A stretch of DNA of 64,000 nt from a virus, in the IMG/VR virus record IMGVR_UViG_3300036945_001096, positions 34,268 to 98,267 of that record. One strand, 5' to 3'. A model generated the notes under the pieces. It made no database searches, was not told the DNA's origin, and worked only from the letters and a program-made list of their open reading frames with translations. Below, one piece after another: positions 26,118 through 33,594 of this stretch. The translations under genes were made by a program, and so were the position numbers. The first letter of the stretch is position 1, and each line of letters begins with the position of its first letter.

Positions 26118-26860
26118 ATATACTTGTTTCCTATATTGACGTTTTCGAACTTTTTAACATATGGTTGATACATTAGTTCTTTCTGATTTGCTATATCTAC
26201 ATACGCACGATTATTGTGTGTACCTCCAAAATCTATGCCTGTATCCTCTTTAGAAGGATCGTATTTATTTTTATACCAACTCATACCTTCAAGATGAATG
26301 TAGTAATTATTCTCTACATCTATATGACCTATACCGAGTTTCACATTTTTAATATCTTCAAAAAAAGTAGAACCTATGTCGTAAATTTTATTTGTGTTAA
26401 AGCTATCTCTCATTTTTTGCATATTAAAGAATGTAATATTATGTTTTTTAATATTTTCAATATCTATAAAACAATGACATGGTGCTATTCTATCATGTAT
26501 ATTTTTACCACCTCTATCACCCTCTAATCTACCCATTAATGTTAGCTTTGATTGTATAAAATCATTGAGTAGTTTTTCGTGATGTTTTAGAAATATTACA
26601 TCTGTATCCACAAGTAAAGCATATTTTGTTTTACACAATTCTATAGCTCGATTCACACCATTACCATGTGTATCACCAAAAACACGAGTCACTGGTATGT
26701 TATTTTCAATTAGTATTTTATGTGTTAATTCGTCAGTAGAGTTATCTACTAGTACAATTTTCGTTTGTGTATCATGGTAAAACGCCCATGACTTTAACAA
26801 GGTTGTAGTTATTATAGGTGTATTATAAGAACACGTTATTAACGTAAAGTCTTTATGCAT
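26114..26860 (-). CDS. Glycosyltransferase family 2
   Basis: The 248 residues start FTLITCSYNTPIITTTLLKS and TKIVLVDNSTDE, then LVDTDVIFLK with the DxD metal site: a standard GT2 N-terminus. Overlaps the next gene by 8 nt. Confidence 0.82.
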   Translation of the reverse strand: MHKDFTLITCSYNTPIITTTLLKSWAFYHDTQTKIVLVDNSTDELTHKILIENNIPVTRVFGDTHGNGVNRAIELCKTKYALLVDTDVIFLKHHEKLLNDFIQSKLTLMGRLEGDRGGKNIHDRIAPCHCFIDIENIKKHNITFFNMQKMRDSFNTNKIYDIGSTFFEDIKNVKLGIGHIDVENNYYIHLEGMSWYKNKYDPSKEDTGIDFGGTHNNRAYVDIANQKELMYQPYVKKFENVNIGNKYI

Positions 26861-27635
26861 TTTTTACTTTAATTTTTTTAAGAAAATTTACTACTTCCTC
26901 TGTACTTGCGTCTGGTACATGTAGAGGTGAGGTTTTGTGTTTCTCCATAAAATACTTCATAGAGTTATTCATTGTTTTTTCCCAGTCTGGTTTATGTCTT
27001 ATAGATGAGTTAACATCAGGTGCACACTGCTCATCAATTAAATCTAAGCTATTTGCTATATCAGCCCACCACCAATAAGGTGTACTATAACCTTTCTTAG
27101 CTAATCTAAAAGAGTGATCTACATGTTCGAAAGCATTATAGAACTTATCGTCGTTTAACCCGACATCCTGTAATGAAGATTTGGTATAAAAACAGAAAGC
27201 ACCAACACAATGTCTATTTAGTGATACCTTTACGTTATCATAATCTATGATAACTCTAGGTTTAGCAGATTTGGTATTATAATCTTTATTTGCATAACCA
27301 TGATATGCAAACATAAAGTGATGTAAACCGGTAACATTATGTGCGTGTATATATTTTTGAAGTATATCTTTATCTTTTATAATCATATCATCTTCAATGA
27401 TAAATAGAAAATCACAGTTTCTTGATAAAAGAATTGACATTGCTTTATTTTTAGATAAACCAACACCTAAGTTTTTTTCGTTGTTTATTATCTCGCAATC
27501 AAAATTATCGTTAATAGGTGCGCCATCGTTGATTACGATCAATTCATCGTATGAACATTTCTTTAGAGAATCTAAACAAACACTGAATAATGCTCGTCTA
27601 TTACAAGTTATTACAGCTACACCTATTTTATTCAT
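26853..27635 (-). CDS. Glycosyltransferase family 2, first gene of the island
   Basis: The 260 residues have VAVITCNRRALFSVCLDSL, ELIVINDGAP, NEKNLGVGLSKNKAM and LFIIEDDMII, all GT2 landmarks including the EDD metal site. A consensus sigma70-type promoter lies directly before the start and would drive most of the 9-kb island, where genes overlap or nearly touch. Confidence 0.86.
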   Translation of the reverse strand: MNKIGVAVITCNRRALFSVCLDSLKKCSYDELIVINDGAPINDNFDCEIINNEKNLGVGLSKNKAMSILLSRNCDFLFIIEDDMIIKDKDILQKYIHAHNVTGLHHFMFAYHGYANKDYNTKSAKPRVIIDYDNVKVSLNRHCVGAFCFYTKSSLQDVGLNDDKFYNAFEHVDHSFRLAKKGYSTPYWWWADIANSLDLIDEQCAPDVNSSIRHKPDWEKTMNNSMKYFMEKHKTSPLHVPDASTEEVVNFLKKIKVKNA

Positions 27636-27640
27636 ATAGT

Positions 27641-27668
27641 ATTATATTAAATATTTTATATATGTCAA
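27641..27668 (-). promoter_or_regulatory. Consensus sigma70-type promoter of the sugar island
   Basis: On the minus strand TTGACA (27668-27663), a 16-nt spacer, TATAAT (27646-27641), 5 nt, ATG 27635. It would give a leaderless or nearly leaderless transcript. Confidence 0.72.
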
Positions 27669-28006
27669 CCGTAAACATAGGTATCAATCAGTTACCTGTA
27701 ACAAATGAAATTATTAATGGAGATTATCTGATAGTAGATAATGGTATTGAGACCAGACGTCTAGATTTTAAAGATTTTATAGTAGGTTTAGATAATGTCA
27801 CGTTTGCGTCTACTATTAGTAGCAACTCATCAGATATATTGTCGTTGTCCTCGGCTGTTACTACTAATACGTTGAATATATCGTCGTTATCTTCAACTTT
27901 TTACGGGCAAACTACGACTTCTGCTGTTTTAACAAGTTCTACACACTATATAAAAATAAGAATAAATGGTGCAAACTACGCAATAATGCTTAGTGCTACC
28001 AATTAA
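27662..28006 (+). CDS. Short appendage or fibre-attachment protein
   Basis: The 114 residues open with MSTVNIGINQLPVTNEI and then NGDYLIVDNGIETRRLDFKDF, a start typical of virion-attachment domains of phage fibres. The rest is Ser/Thr-rich. TTAAATA lies 8 nt upstream. It lies convergent to the kinase gene (overlap 4 nt). The 3994 gene has a similar opening. Confidence 0.55.
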   Translation: MSTVNIGINQLPVTNEIINGDYLIVDNGIETRRLDFKDFIVGLDNVTFASTISSNSSDILSLSSAVTTNTLNISSLSSTFYGQTTTSAVLTSSTHYIKIRINGANYAIMLSATN

Positions 28007-28794
28007 CGTTTATTTTTCTTTACAAATTCCTTAATTTGTTTAATTTCTTTCTTATAGGCTTTTTCTTTCTTATCGATAGCTTTTTGGTCACTAAGAATTG
28101 AGCCTATTTGATCTACTAACAAATTATTAGGGTTTAGTATATTATTAGGGTTTAGTATATTATTGGGATCATTAACGTCTCCACCTATACATTCACCGTT
28201 CTGATTTAAGTATAGCTTGATCATTTGAATACGTTCTTGACGATTACCAAATATTTCTATAACCGCAGGGCAGTCATCTGTAGGAAAGAACGGTGTTTTA
28301 CCTAAACCCAATCTATATTGCATATTAAGAGCTTTGAAAATATTGTCAATCTCTTTAATATAAACACCATCGGATTCTCTCAATCCGTCATTTTCAATCT
28401 TAACAGGTGATACCCTAGTAATGGGTATAAAAAAGATAATATCTAGATGTCTTAAACTTTCTCTTACAATAGGTATGCACTTATCGATAAATTCCTTATC
28501 AATATCACCTACGTTATTTTCAAAGCACCATAGTGAGTATACTAGATTATCTAGCGGACATCTGTCGAATATGACGTTATCAGTAAGTGTATATTTTTGG
28601 AGCTCATCCAACATAAAGTTCAATATCTTCCACTGGCTGTCTTTGGTAGCATTTTTACTATGAGGTAAATTTGCAGTTTTTATTAAGTCTCTATAAGTAG
28701 AGCTTTCAGATTTAAATAAAGGCCATTCTGTTAGAAAGTCTTTAATAAGAGTACTCTTCCCTTGTGAAGCCGTCCCTGAAATCGCGATACGCAT
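28003..28794 (-). CDS. P-loop nucleotide kinase-like protein with Asn-Pro repeats
   Basis: The start MRIAISGTASQGKSTLI is preferred over the longer frame because a TATAAT box lies 7 nt before it and Walker A then begins at residue 7. It also has VIFDRCPLDNLVYSLW and IIFFIPITR, as in AAA_28/NadR-like kinases; the 4945 gene is a paralogue. Residues around 210-225 hold a short NPNNIL repeat from an 18-bp tandem repeat in the DNA, followed by a Lys-rich helix. Substrate unknown. Confidence 0.72.
   Translation of the reverse strand: MRIAISGTASQGKSTLIKDFLTEWPLFKSESSTYRDLIKTANLPHSKNATKDSQWKILNFMLDELQKYTLTDNVIFDRCPLDNLVYSLWCFENNVGDIDKEFIDKCIPIVRESLRHLDIIFFIPITRVSPVKIENDGLRESDGVYIKEIDNIFKALNMQYRLGLGKTPFFPTDDCPAVIEIFGNRQERIQMIKLYLNQNGECIGGDVNDPNNILNPNNILNPNNLLVDQIGSILSDQKAIDKKEKAYKKEIKQIKEFVKKNKR
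28123..28167. repeat. 18-bp tandem repeat inside the kinase gene
   Basis: Two perfect copies (28123-28140 and 28141-28158) and a partial third. The unit ATTATTAGGGTTTAGTAT keeps the frame and encodes NPNNIL on the minus strand. Confidence 0.9.
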
Positions 28795-28801
28795 AATTGA
28801 T

Positions 28802-28807
28802 ATTATA
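28802..28807 (-). promoter_or_regulatory. TATAAT box 7 nt before ATG 28794
   Basis: TATAAT then ATCAATT and ATG. It lies just after the terminator at 28823. Confidence 0.5.
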
Positions 28808-28822
28808 TGCTTTAGACATAAA

Positions 28823-28851
28823 AAATCCACGAATTAAAAATTCGTGGATTT
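28823..28851 (-). terminator. Terminator after the 28865 gene
   Basis: A 13-bp perfect stem (AAATCCACGAATT with its complement, 3-nt loop) is followed on the minus strand by a T run. It ends the late holin, spanin and internal-protein unit. Confidence 0.9.
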
Positions 28852-28864
28852 ACATTAATTTTAA

Positions 28865-29380
28865 TTATGGTGTACTAGTAGGTGCGGCTACTTTTGGTTT
28901 TGGCTTGGTTGTTGCCTTGGTTGTTGCCTTGGTTGTTGCCTTGCCAGATGTACCTTTGATGTTACTAATTACTTCATCAAATGCTTTGTTTAGATTGCTC
29001 TTAAAATTATTGAGACTTTGTGGAGATATTTTTTTCAAGTCAATACCTAGCTTTTGTAAATCAGTAAAGACTTCGTTTGAAACTTTGTCAAACTTTTTGA
29101 TAGCTGTATTTCTATAAGATTGTACTTTAGCTACTGGACCTGCGGTCTTTCCTTGCTGAACTTGTATTGTAGCTTGTTTAACACCAGCTACATTACCTTT
29201 AGCACCTGCTATTGCACCTTTAACTTTACCAGATACTTGTTTACCCATACCTTGTACAGCACCTACAGCACCTGCTGCTTTTGACTTAATACGATCAATA
29301 AGACCTTCGTTTAAACTCTCAACCTGTTTATTAGTACCCATGTACTTTTCGAAAATAAGTTCGTTCTCTCTATTATTCAT
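28865..29380 (-). CDS. Internal-protein candidate, Ala/Gly/Lys-rich
   Basis: The 171 residues start MNNRENELIFEKYMG and reach ESLNEGL, an LxE-G site like a gp21 cleavage point, near residue 25. The following region is basic and helical (IKSKAAGAVGAVQGMGKQV). The C-terminus has a TKATTKATTK repeat and a Pro-rich end. A late promoter lies exactly 5 nt upstream. I infer a packaged DNA-contacting protein. No family recognised. Confidence 0.6.
   Translation of the reverse strand: MNNRENELIFEKYMGTNKQVESLNEGLIDRIKSKAAGAVGAVQGMGKQVSGKVKGAIAGAKGNVAGVKQATIQVQQGKTAGPVAKVQSYRNTAIKKFDKVSNEVFTDLQKLGIDLKKISPQSLNNFKSNLNKAFDEVISNIKGTSGKATTKATTKATTKPKPKVAAPTSTP
28905..28940. repeat. 12-bp tandem repeat, three copies
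   Basis: Three perfect copies of TTGGTTGTTGCC, in frame, encoding the Ala-Thr-Thr-Lys repeat of the internal-protein candidate. Confidence 0.9.
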
Positions 29381-29385
29381 AATAT

Positions 29386-29393
29386 TATTTATT
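29386..29393 (-). promoter_or_regulatory. Late promoter, AATAAATA, 5 nt before ATG 29380
   Basis: Overlaps the stop codon of the spanin gene. Confidence 0.7.
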
Positions 29394-29865
29394 GTTTTGC
29401 TTTTTTATCAAAGCCGAACCAATCTCTTTTCTTATAAAGAAAGAATATAATACCACCAATTATAATTACATTAAATATAGTACCTAGTATTTTCTTCCAA
29501 ACAGGTGTTTCGTTAGATACAACAGGTTCTACTTTAGATATTTGTTGAGGTATAGGCTCTACAGTCACTATATTTGCATCTTTATCTTGTTTAGCAACGG
29601 CTTCTTTTACAACAGCAACAGACGGTTGTTTACCATCTTGTGCAGGTACAAAAATAGGTTTTGCATCTGTCCTGTTTTTAGTAAACATATTTTCTACTTT
29701 TTCATGTATAGGTAGAAGTACAACCCCTTGAGGTTGATCAGTTATTATAGGTACATATGTATTACCTTCTTTTATTATTACTGGTTGGTTTTTGTTTTTA
29801 TTAAAAACAGTATTACAACCTGTTAGTAGTAAAAATAACAATATTATTGTTACTGCCTTTTTCAT
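29389..29865 (-). CDS. Putative unimolecular spanin (lipoprotein with C-terminal membrane helix)
   Basis: The 158 residues begin with a lipoprotein signal (KKAVTIILLFLLLTGC; lipobox LTGC), have a long polar periplasmic stretch, and end with a membrane helix IFNVIIIGGIIFFLY and a basic cytoplasmic tail. Lipid in the outer membrane and a helix in the inner membrane is the layout of u-spanins such as T1 gp11, which fuse the two membranes in the last lysis step. It overlaps the holin-like gene by 4 nt. Confidence 0.72.
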   Translation of the reverse strand: MKKAVTIILLFLLLTGCNTVFNKNKNQPVIIKEGNTYVPIITDQPQGVVLLPIHEKVENMFTKNRTDAKPIFVPAQDGKQPSVAVVKEAVAKQDKDANIVTVEPIPQQISKVEPVVSNETPVWKKILGTIFNVIIIGGIIFFLYKKRDWFGFDKKAKQ

Positions 29866-30293
29866 GACTTATTGCTTGCAGATGCAGAACCGAAGTAGAA
29901 ACCGGTAATAGCAATCAATGATTGTCTAACCTCTGCTGTTATTAAGTTACCTGTAACCTGTACAAAAGATGTACGTGTAATATCATCAGTAAGTCCAAAG
30001 AAACCTTTTTCTATAAAAGGTACTTCTATATATGTAGGTATGCCTAATATAGCCATTATGAGTGGTGATGCAATTAATGAAAACATTACTGTTACAACTA
30101 TAAATCTTCTTACTACCTTACCGGTATCACCATCTCTTGCTGCTGCTTTATCTGCTGATGCATCCTTTTTATCAATAGCTTGCATCATTCGTTCAAATCT
30201 GACTTTATCAGCCTCAGCTTTTGCTGCCAAGAATCTGAACACGAAACCTGTAAGCGCTCCACCAAATAGGCTTATGATTTCTGTAGGTATCAT
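29862..30293 (-). CDS. Holin-like membrane protein
   Basis: The 143 residues have about three membrane segments: near 7-22 (ISLFGGALTGFVFRFL), near 65-87 (FIVVTVMFSLIASPLIMAIL) and near 120-135 (SLIAITGFYFG), with a charged loop between the first two. Size and topology fit a phage holin, and the next gene is a spanin. A late promoter lies 5 nt upstream. No endolysin is adjacent. Confidence 0.62.
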   Translation of the reverse strand: MIPTEIISLFGGALTGFVFRFLAAKAEADKVRFERMMQAIDKKDASADKAAARDGDTGKVVRRFIVVTVMFSLIASPLIMAILGIPTYIEVPFIEKGFFGLTDDITRTSFVQVTGNLITAEVRQSLIAITGFYFGSASASNKS

Positions 30294-30298
30294 CTAAT

Positions 30299-30306
30299 TA
30301 TTTAAT
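30299..30306 (-). promoter_or_regulatory. Late promoter, ATTAAATA, 5 nt before ATG 30293
   Basis: Drives the holin and spanin pair. Confidence 0.62.
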
Positions 30307-30312
30307 CAAAAA

Positions 30313-30681
30313 TCACTTCAACCTTAAAAGATAAATAAGCTGATTAAATTCACCCTCTAACTCATCTATTATATTTAGTATATCCTTATCCCCTTCTGGG
30401 TTAAAAATACCTCTAAGATAAGTTATTAAAGAATTACGCATATTTTCATAATATTTATCGAGTGGTTCTGTTGGTGACCAACCGTTTACAGAAATATCAT
30501 AATTTGATACAACGTTAGTACTTTTACCATTTTTACCTAAATACACTTCCACTAATCTATCGAATAATTCATCTAAATTATTATAAGCTTTTTGTAAAGC
30601 TTTATGTTCAGCATAAGAACCTGTAAACCAGTGATGTATCTTTATTTGATTGATACATCCCAAAATATATGATAACTTCAT
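30313..30681 (-). CDS. Small helical protein, possibly Dps/ferritin-like
   Basis: The 122 residues contain IKIHHWFTGSYAEHKALQKA followed by LDELFDRLVEVYLG. The pattern H-W-x-x-x-G-(x)-H then D-x(6)-E recalls the first helix pair of Dps-type DNA-protection proteins. This is a pattern match only; the rest is helical and acidic. A perfect late promoter lies 5 nt upstream, so the protein is made late. Confidence 0.5.
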   Translation of the reverse strand: MKLSYILGCINQIKIHHWFTGSYAEHKALQKAYNNLDELFDRLVEVYLGKNGKSTNVVSNYDISVNGWSPTEPLDKYYENMRNSLITYLRGIFNPEGDKDILNIIDELEGEFNQLIYLLRLK

Positions 30682-30686
30682 AATAA

Positions 30687-30694
30687 TATTTATA
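30687..30694 (-). promoter_or_regulatory. Late promoter, perfect TATAAATA, 5 nt before ATG 30681
   Basis: Placed just after the palindromic terminator of the queE unit. Confidence 0.78.
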
Positions 30695-30696
30695 AT

Positions 30697-30732
30697 AAAA
30701 AAGAGCTCTATGATTAATCATAGAGCTCTTTT
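30697..30732. terminator. Palindromic terminator after queE
   Basis: A 28-bp perfect palindrome centred on GATTAATC with AGAGCTCT arms and A/T runs on both sides. It separates queE from the late gene at 30681. Confidence 0.88.
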
Positions 30733-30765
30733 CTCAACAACCTAACATATGATATAATACTAAGA

Positions 30766-31536
30766 TTATACACGTAAAGCTTGGTTCCAAAGAATTAAAT
30801 GCAATCTTGGACTGAAATTAAATCCATGTTCCTTACATAACTCTGCAACCATTGGTGCTTTTAACTCATGTTCTTTACGAGAACCACAACAAGGCATTAA
30901 CCAGATAAGATCTTTAGGTAGTAGAACATCCGTAGAGAGGATATACTTTGTATACAGTTCATCTAGATCAGATTGGTTGTTAATTACAAACTTAAAGCAT
31001 GCATTTTTTGAAATGAGATACTTTAGTACTTCTGGTTTGTATCTTAGTTTCTCTTCATCACCGTTATTTGACATTTTAGGTGATGTAGTAAATGTAGCGT
31101 TTAAAACGCTTGACCATTTATCATCCGGTAAAATAGTACCGTTTGTTTCAAAGTCTATCTTTAGAATAGGTTCATCACCAAGATAGGTCTCTCTAAATCC
31201 AAATGTCTTCTTGAATTGTACAACCCATTCATATAGTCTTTTCTGTTGTAGAAATGGTTCTCCACCAGTTAACTTTAAGATTGCACCTTCTTTTAACTTT
31301 TCTACAAAACCATTATCACTAAAGTATTTGTTTAGATCTTCGTATGAGAAACGATTCTTAATTGACCAAGAGATATAAGAATCACAACCGTGTGGTGAGT
31401 CTTCAGATGCAAACCCTTTACACGTTAAATTACACATTGCCAACCTCAAGAAAACTGATGGTTGACCTACAAAGCGACCTTCTCCTTCAAGCGTATAGAA
31501 TGCTTTATCGTCGGATATTGAAAGTATATCATTCAT
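30766..31536 (-). CDS. queE: QueE, 7-carboxy-7-deazaguanine synthase
   Basis: A radical-SAM enzyme that converts 6-carboxytetrahydropterin to 7-carboxy-7-deazaguanine. The 256 residues have the LEGEGRFVGQPSVFLRL opening, cluster cysteines in CNLTCKGF and HGCDSY (a spaced C-x3-C-x11-C arrangement, as in insert-bearing QueE forms), LKLTGGEPFLQ and IDFETNGT. C-terminal CCGSRKEHE and HLILWNQ are also typical. It is divergent from phoH. Confidence 0.92.
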   Translation of the reverse strand: MNDILSISDDKAFYTLEGEGRFVGQPSVFLRLAMCNLTCKGFASEDSPHGCDSYISWSIKNRFSYEDLNKYFSDNGFVEKLKEGAILKLTGGEPFLQQKRLYEWVVQFKKTFGFRETYLGDEPILKIDFETNGTILPDDKWSSVLNATFTTSPKMSNNGDEEKLRYKPEVLKYLISKNACFKFVINNQSDLDELYTKYILSTDVLLPKDLIWLMPCCGSRKEHELKAPMVAELCKEHGFNFSPRLHLILWNQALRV

Positions 31537-31543
31537 AATTTAT

Positions 31544-31549
31544 ATTATA
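31544..31549 (-). promoter_or_regulatory. TATAAT box 7 nt before queE
   Basis: TATAAT then ATAAATT and ATG 31536, in the 80-nt divergent gap with phoH. Confidence 0.5.
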
Positions 31550-31616
31550 TAATTAAGTTCCTTAAATCAACAAATTTATTACAGTATTGATATCTGTTAA
31601 GGTTCATTAAATATAG

Positions 31617-32420
31617 TTGATGTCAAAACGTTCTAAAAAACTAAACACAGATAAAGAATTGTTAGCACTTAAAAAGGACATAACACCTAGGGTACACCAA
31701 AATAGTAAAATAGATTTCGAACTACAGATCATTGAAAGAAATGATTTTACTAATAAACAAAAAGAATTAATAGACTTAATAGAGGATAAATCCACTAGAG
31801 TTGTGTTTATTCAAGGACCTGCAGGTACTAGTAAAACTTTCACTGCTATGTACGCCGGTCTTAAGTTAATGAATAAAAAGACGGTAAGCGATATAGTATA
31901 TGTAAGAAGTATTGCTGAGAGTGCTTCAAAATCACTGGGTTCATTACCTGGTGAGGCTAACGATAAGATGGAGCCGTTTTTAATGCCTTTATACGATAAA
32001 TTAGAAGAATTATTACCTTTAAATCAAGTAAAACAGCTTGTAAAGGAAGAAAGAATAGAAGGTATTCCTGTTAATTATCTACGTGGTGCATCTATAAACG
32101 CAAAGTTTGTTCTTATAGATGAAGCACAAAATCTTACATTTGAAGAGATTACGACATCTATAACCAGAATAGGTAAGTTCAGCAAATTTATTATTGTTGG
32201 AGACCCTCTACAATCTGATATAGGTAAAAGGTCAGGATTTATGGACATGTTTGATCTTTTTAACGATGAAACAAGTAAATCACAAGGGATACATTGTTTC
32301 TCATTCACTAAAGAAGATATCGTAAGATCTGGTATATTGAAGTATATTGTTGAAAGAATAGAGACTAAACCAAGACATCAACATTCACACCACGTTAGTG
32401 ATCAGATGTTTGTTAAATAG
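31617..32420 (+). CDS. phoH: PhoH-like ATPase
   Basis: The 267 residues have Walker A IQGPAGTSKTFTA (near residue 64), the PhoH blocks SLGSLPGEANDKMEPF and YLRGASINAKFVLIDEAQNL (Walker B near 160), and IIVGDPLQSD. PhoH-like genes are common in marine and T4-like phages; the role is unsettled, perhaps RNA handling. It lacks a KH domain. Confidence 0.93.
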   Translation: MMSKRSKKLNTDKELLALKKDITPRVHQNSKIDFELQIIERNDFTNKQKELIDLIEDKSTRVVFIQGPAGTSKTFTAMYAGLKLMNKKTVSDIVYVRSIAESASKSLGSLPGEANDKMEPFLMPLYDKLEELLPLNQVKQLVKEERIEGIPVNYLRGASINAKFVLIDEAQNLTFEEITTSITRIGKFSKFIIVGDPLQSDIGKRSGFMDMFDLFNDETSKSQGIHCFSFTKEDIVRSGILKYIVERIETKPRHQHSHHVSDQMFVK

Positions 32421-32622
32421 CACCTAATTCTCTAAGCTCTTTAAGAGCTTGCTCAACAGAAACAACCTCTACAGCTGTTTTAGACTGTAGAGGTTTTTCA
32501 TTTGGTTCGAATTGCCTTTGTATTTGATTTAGTTGATTCAATACATTTATAGCTACTTCATCTTGTTTATTATTGGACTCTCTTGTAATTCCACTATTTG
32601 ATGAGTAGTATAACGGCAGCAT
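32413..32622 (-). CDS. Small late protein of unknown function
   Basis: A 69-residue, charged, helical protein (VEQALKELRELGAI at the end). No motif recognised. A late promoter overlaps the queD stop codon and lies 5 nt before the ATG, so it is regulated apart from queD. Its end overlaps the convergent phoH by 8 nt. Confidence 0.55.
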   Translation of the reverse strand: MLPLYYSSNSGITRESNNKQDEVAINVLNQLNQIQRQFEPNEKPLQSKTAVEVVSVEQALKELRELGAI

Positions 32623-32626
32623 TTAA

Positions 32627-33259
32627 TTATTTATTACCCCAAGAAGTGCCTTTAAATGGATCAGACCACCCAGTACTCTTTTTAGCATATAATGGATTTG
32701 CGGTTTGATTGGTTGTTTGTTGGGTTATATTTTCTACTGGTTTAACAGGCTCTTCAATCTTTACCTCTGTTTTGTTTTCGTTAGCAACTATATTATTAAC
32801 TGCTTGTTTAATATCTTCTTTACAGAAGTTAATTGCCATTGCAGAGTTTTGCTCATGCTCCCATACTTCAACTTGAGACACCCAACAGCGACCATTTGTT
32901 GAATTCTTTATGTATGTGTTAGCCACTTCAAGTACATACTCTGCAAACTTCTCGATACCTACACCAGACATGACTCTTAGATCAATTATACCCTTTGCAT
33001 GTAATTCTTTAAACGTATTGATATGAGGATCATTCTCAGCGACAACAGTAGTGTGATCAAATTGATCTTCTAGAATAGTTTTAATACTTTTAAAACCACC
33101 AAAATCAAAGACCCAGTTTTTATTATCTAATTTATCACAAGCAACCCAAATCTTTGCTTGTAATCTATAACCGTGTAAGAATTTACAATGTGACTCTGCA
33201 AATGGCTGTCTAAATGCACAAGAACCTAACGGTATTATTTTACTCGATTGATATATCAT
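32627..33259 (-). CDS. queD: QueD, 6-carboxytetrahydropterin synthase
   Basis: The 210 residues have the zinc ligands and blocks of the PTPS/QueD fold: AESHCKFLHGYRLQ (catalytic Cys and two His), FDFGGFKSIK, FDHTTV and VEVWEHEQNSA. It converts dihydroneopterin triphosphate, made by FolE2, to 6-carboxytetrahydropterin. A Pro/Thr-rich tail of about 60 residues after the fold is unusual. It shares a divergent gap with the gene at 33361. Confidence 0.92.
   Translation of the reverse strand: MIYQSSKIIPLGSCAFRQPFAESHCKFLHGYRLQAKIWVACDKLDNKNWVFDFGGFKSIKTILEDQFDHTTVVAENDPHINTFKELHAKGIIDLRVMSGVGIEKFAEYVLEVANTYIKNSTNGRCWVSQVEVWEHEQNSAMAINFCKEDIKQAVNNIVANENKTEVKIEEPVKPVENITQQTTNQTANPLYAKKSTGWSDPFKGTSWGNK
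32628..32635 (-). promoter_or_regulatory. Late promoter, AATAAATA, 5 nt before ATG 32622
   Basis: Overlaps the queD stop codon. Confidence 0.65.
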
Positions 33260-33268
33260 ATCTGTTAT

Positions 33269-33293
33269 ATTATAACTTTTATTCGATTTTCAA
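33269..33293 (-). promoter_or_regulatory. TTGAAAA/TATAAT promoter before queD
   Basis: On the minus strand TTGAAAA (33293-33287), 12 nt, TATAAT (33274-33269), 9 nt, ATG. The TTGAAAATC string recurs on the plus strand near 33320 before the divergent gene. Confidence 0.52.
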
Positions 33294-33360
33294 TACTCTA
33301 AATTATTTATTTTTGTTAAGTTGAAAATCAACTAACGTATTTTAACATTATTGAAAATAT

Positions 33361-33594
33361 ATGAAATCTACACAGATGGCTAAGAAGCTCTTCGACAAAA
33401 AGATGTGTGAAATTTATGAACTAATACCAGATAATATAGTTCCAATATTTCTGACAAGAAATAATCAAGTGAGATCGACAATCCTAAATGAACACCTAGG
33501 TATATATAAAAATGATATAGTAAAAAGACTACGAAAAGATGGTTATAACGTCATTTGTGGTGAAGACGCATTACTCGTAGAGTTTGACCCTTAA
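33361..33594 (+). CDS. Small hypothetical protein
   Basis: A 77-residue basic protein with a possible winged or helix-turn-helix segment (RSTILNEHLGIYKNDIVKRL). It ends overlapping the convergent internal-protein gene by 4 nt. Function unknown; a small DNA-binding regulator is possible. Confidence 0.5.
   Translation: MKSTQMAKKLFDKKMCEIYELIPDNIVPIFLTRNNQVRSTILNEHLGIYKNDIVKRLRKDGYNVICGEDALLVEFDP

Noticed and set aside
28123-28167. Short repeats as a CRISPR array
   Set aside because: The 18-bp units are directly adjacent, without spacers, and keep the reading frame of the kinase gene.
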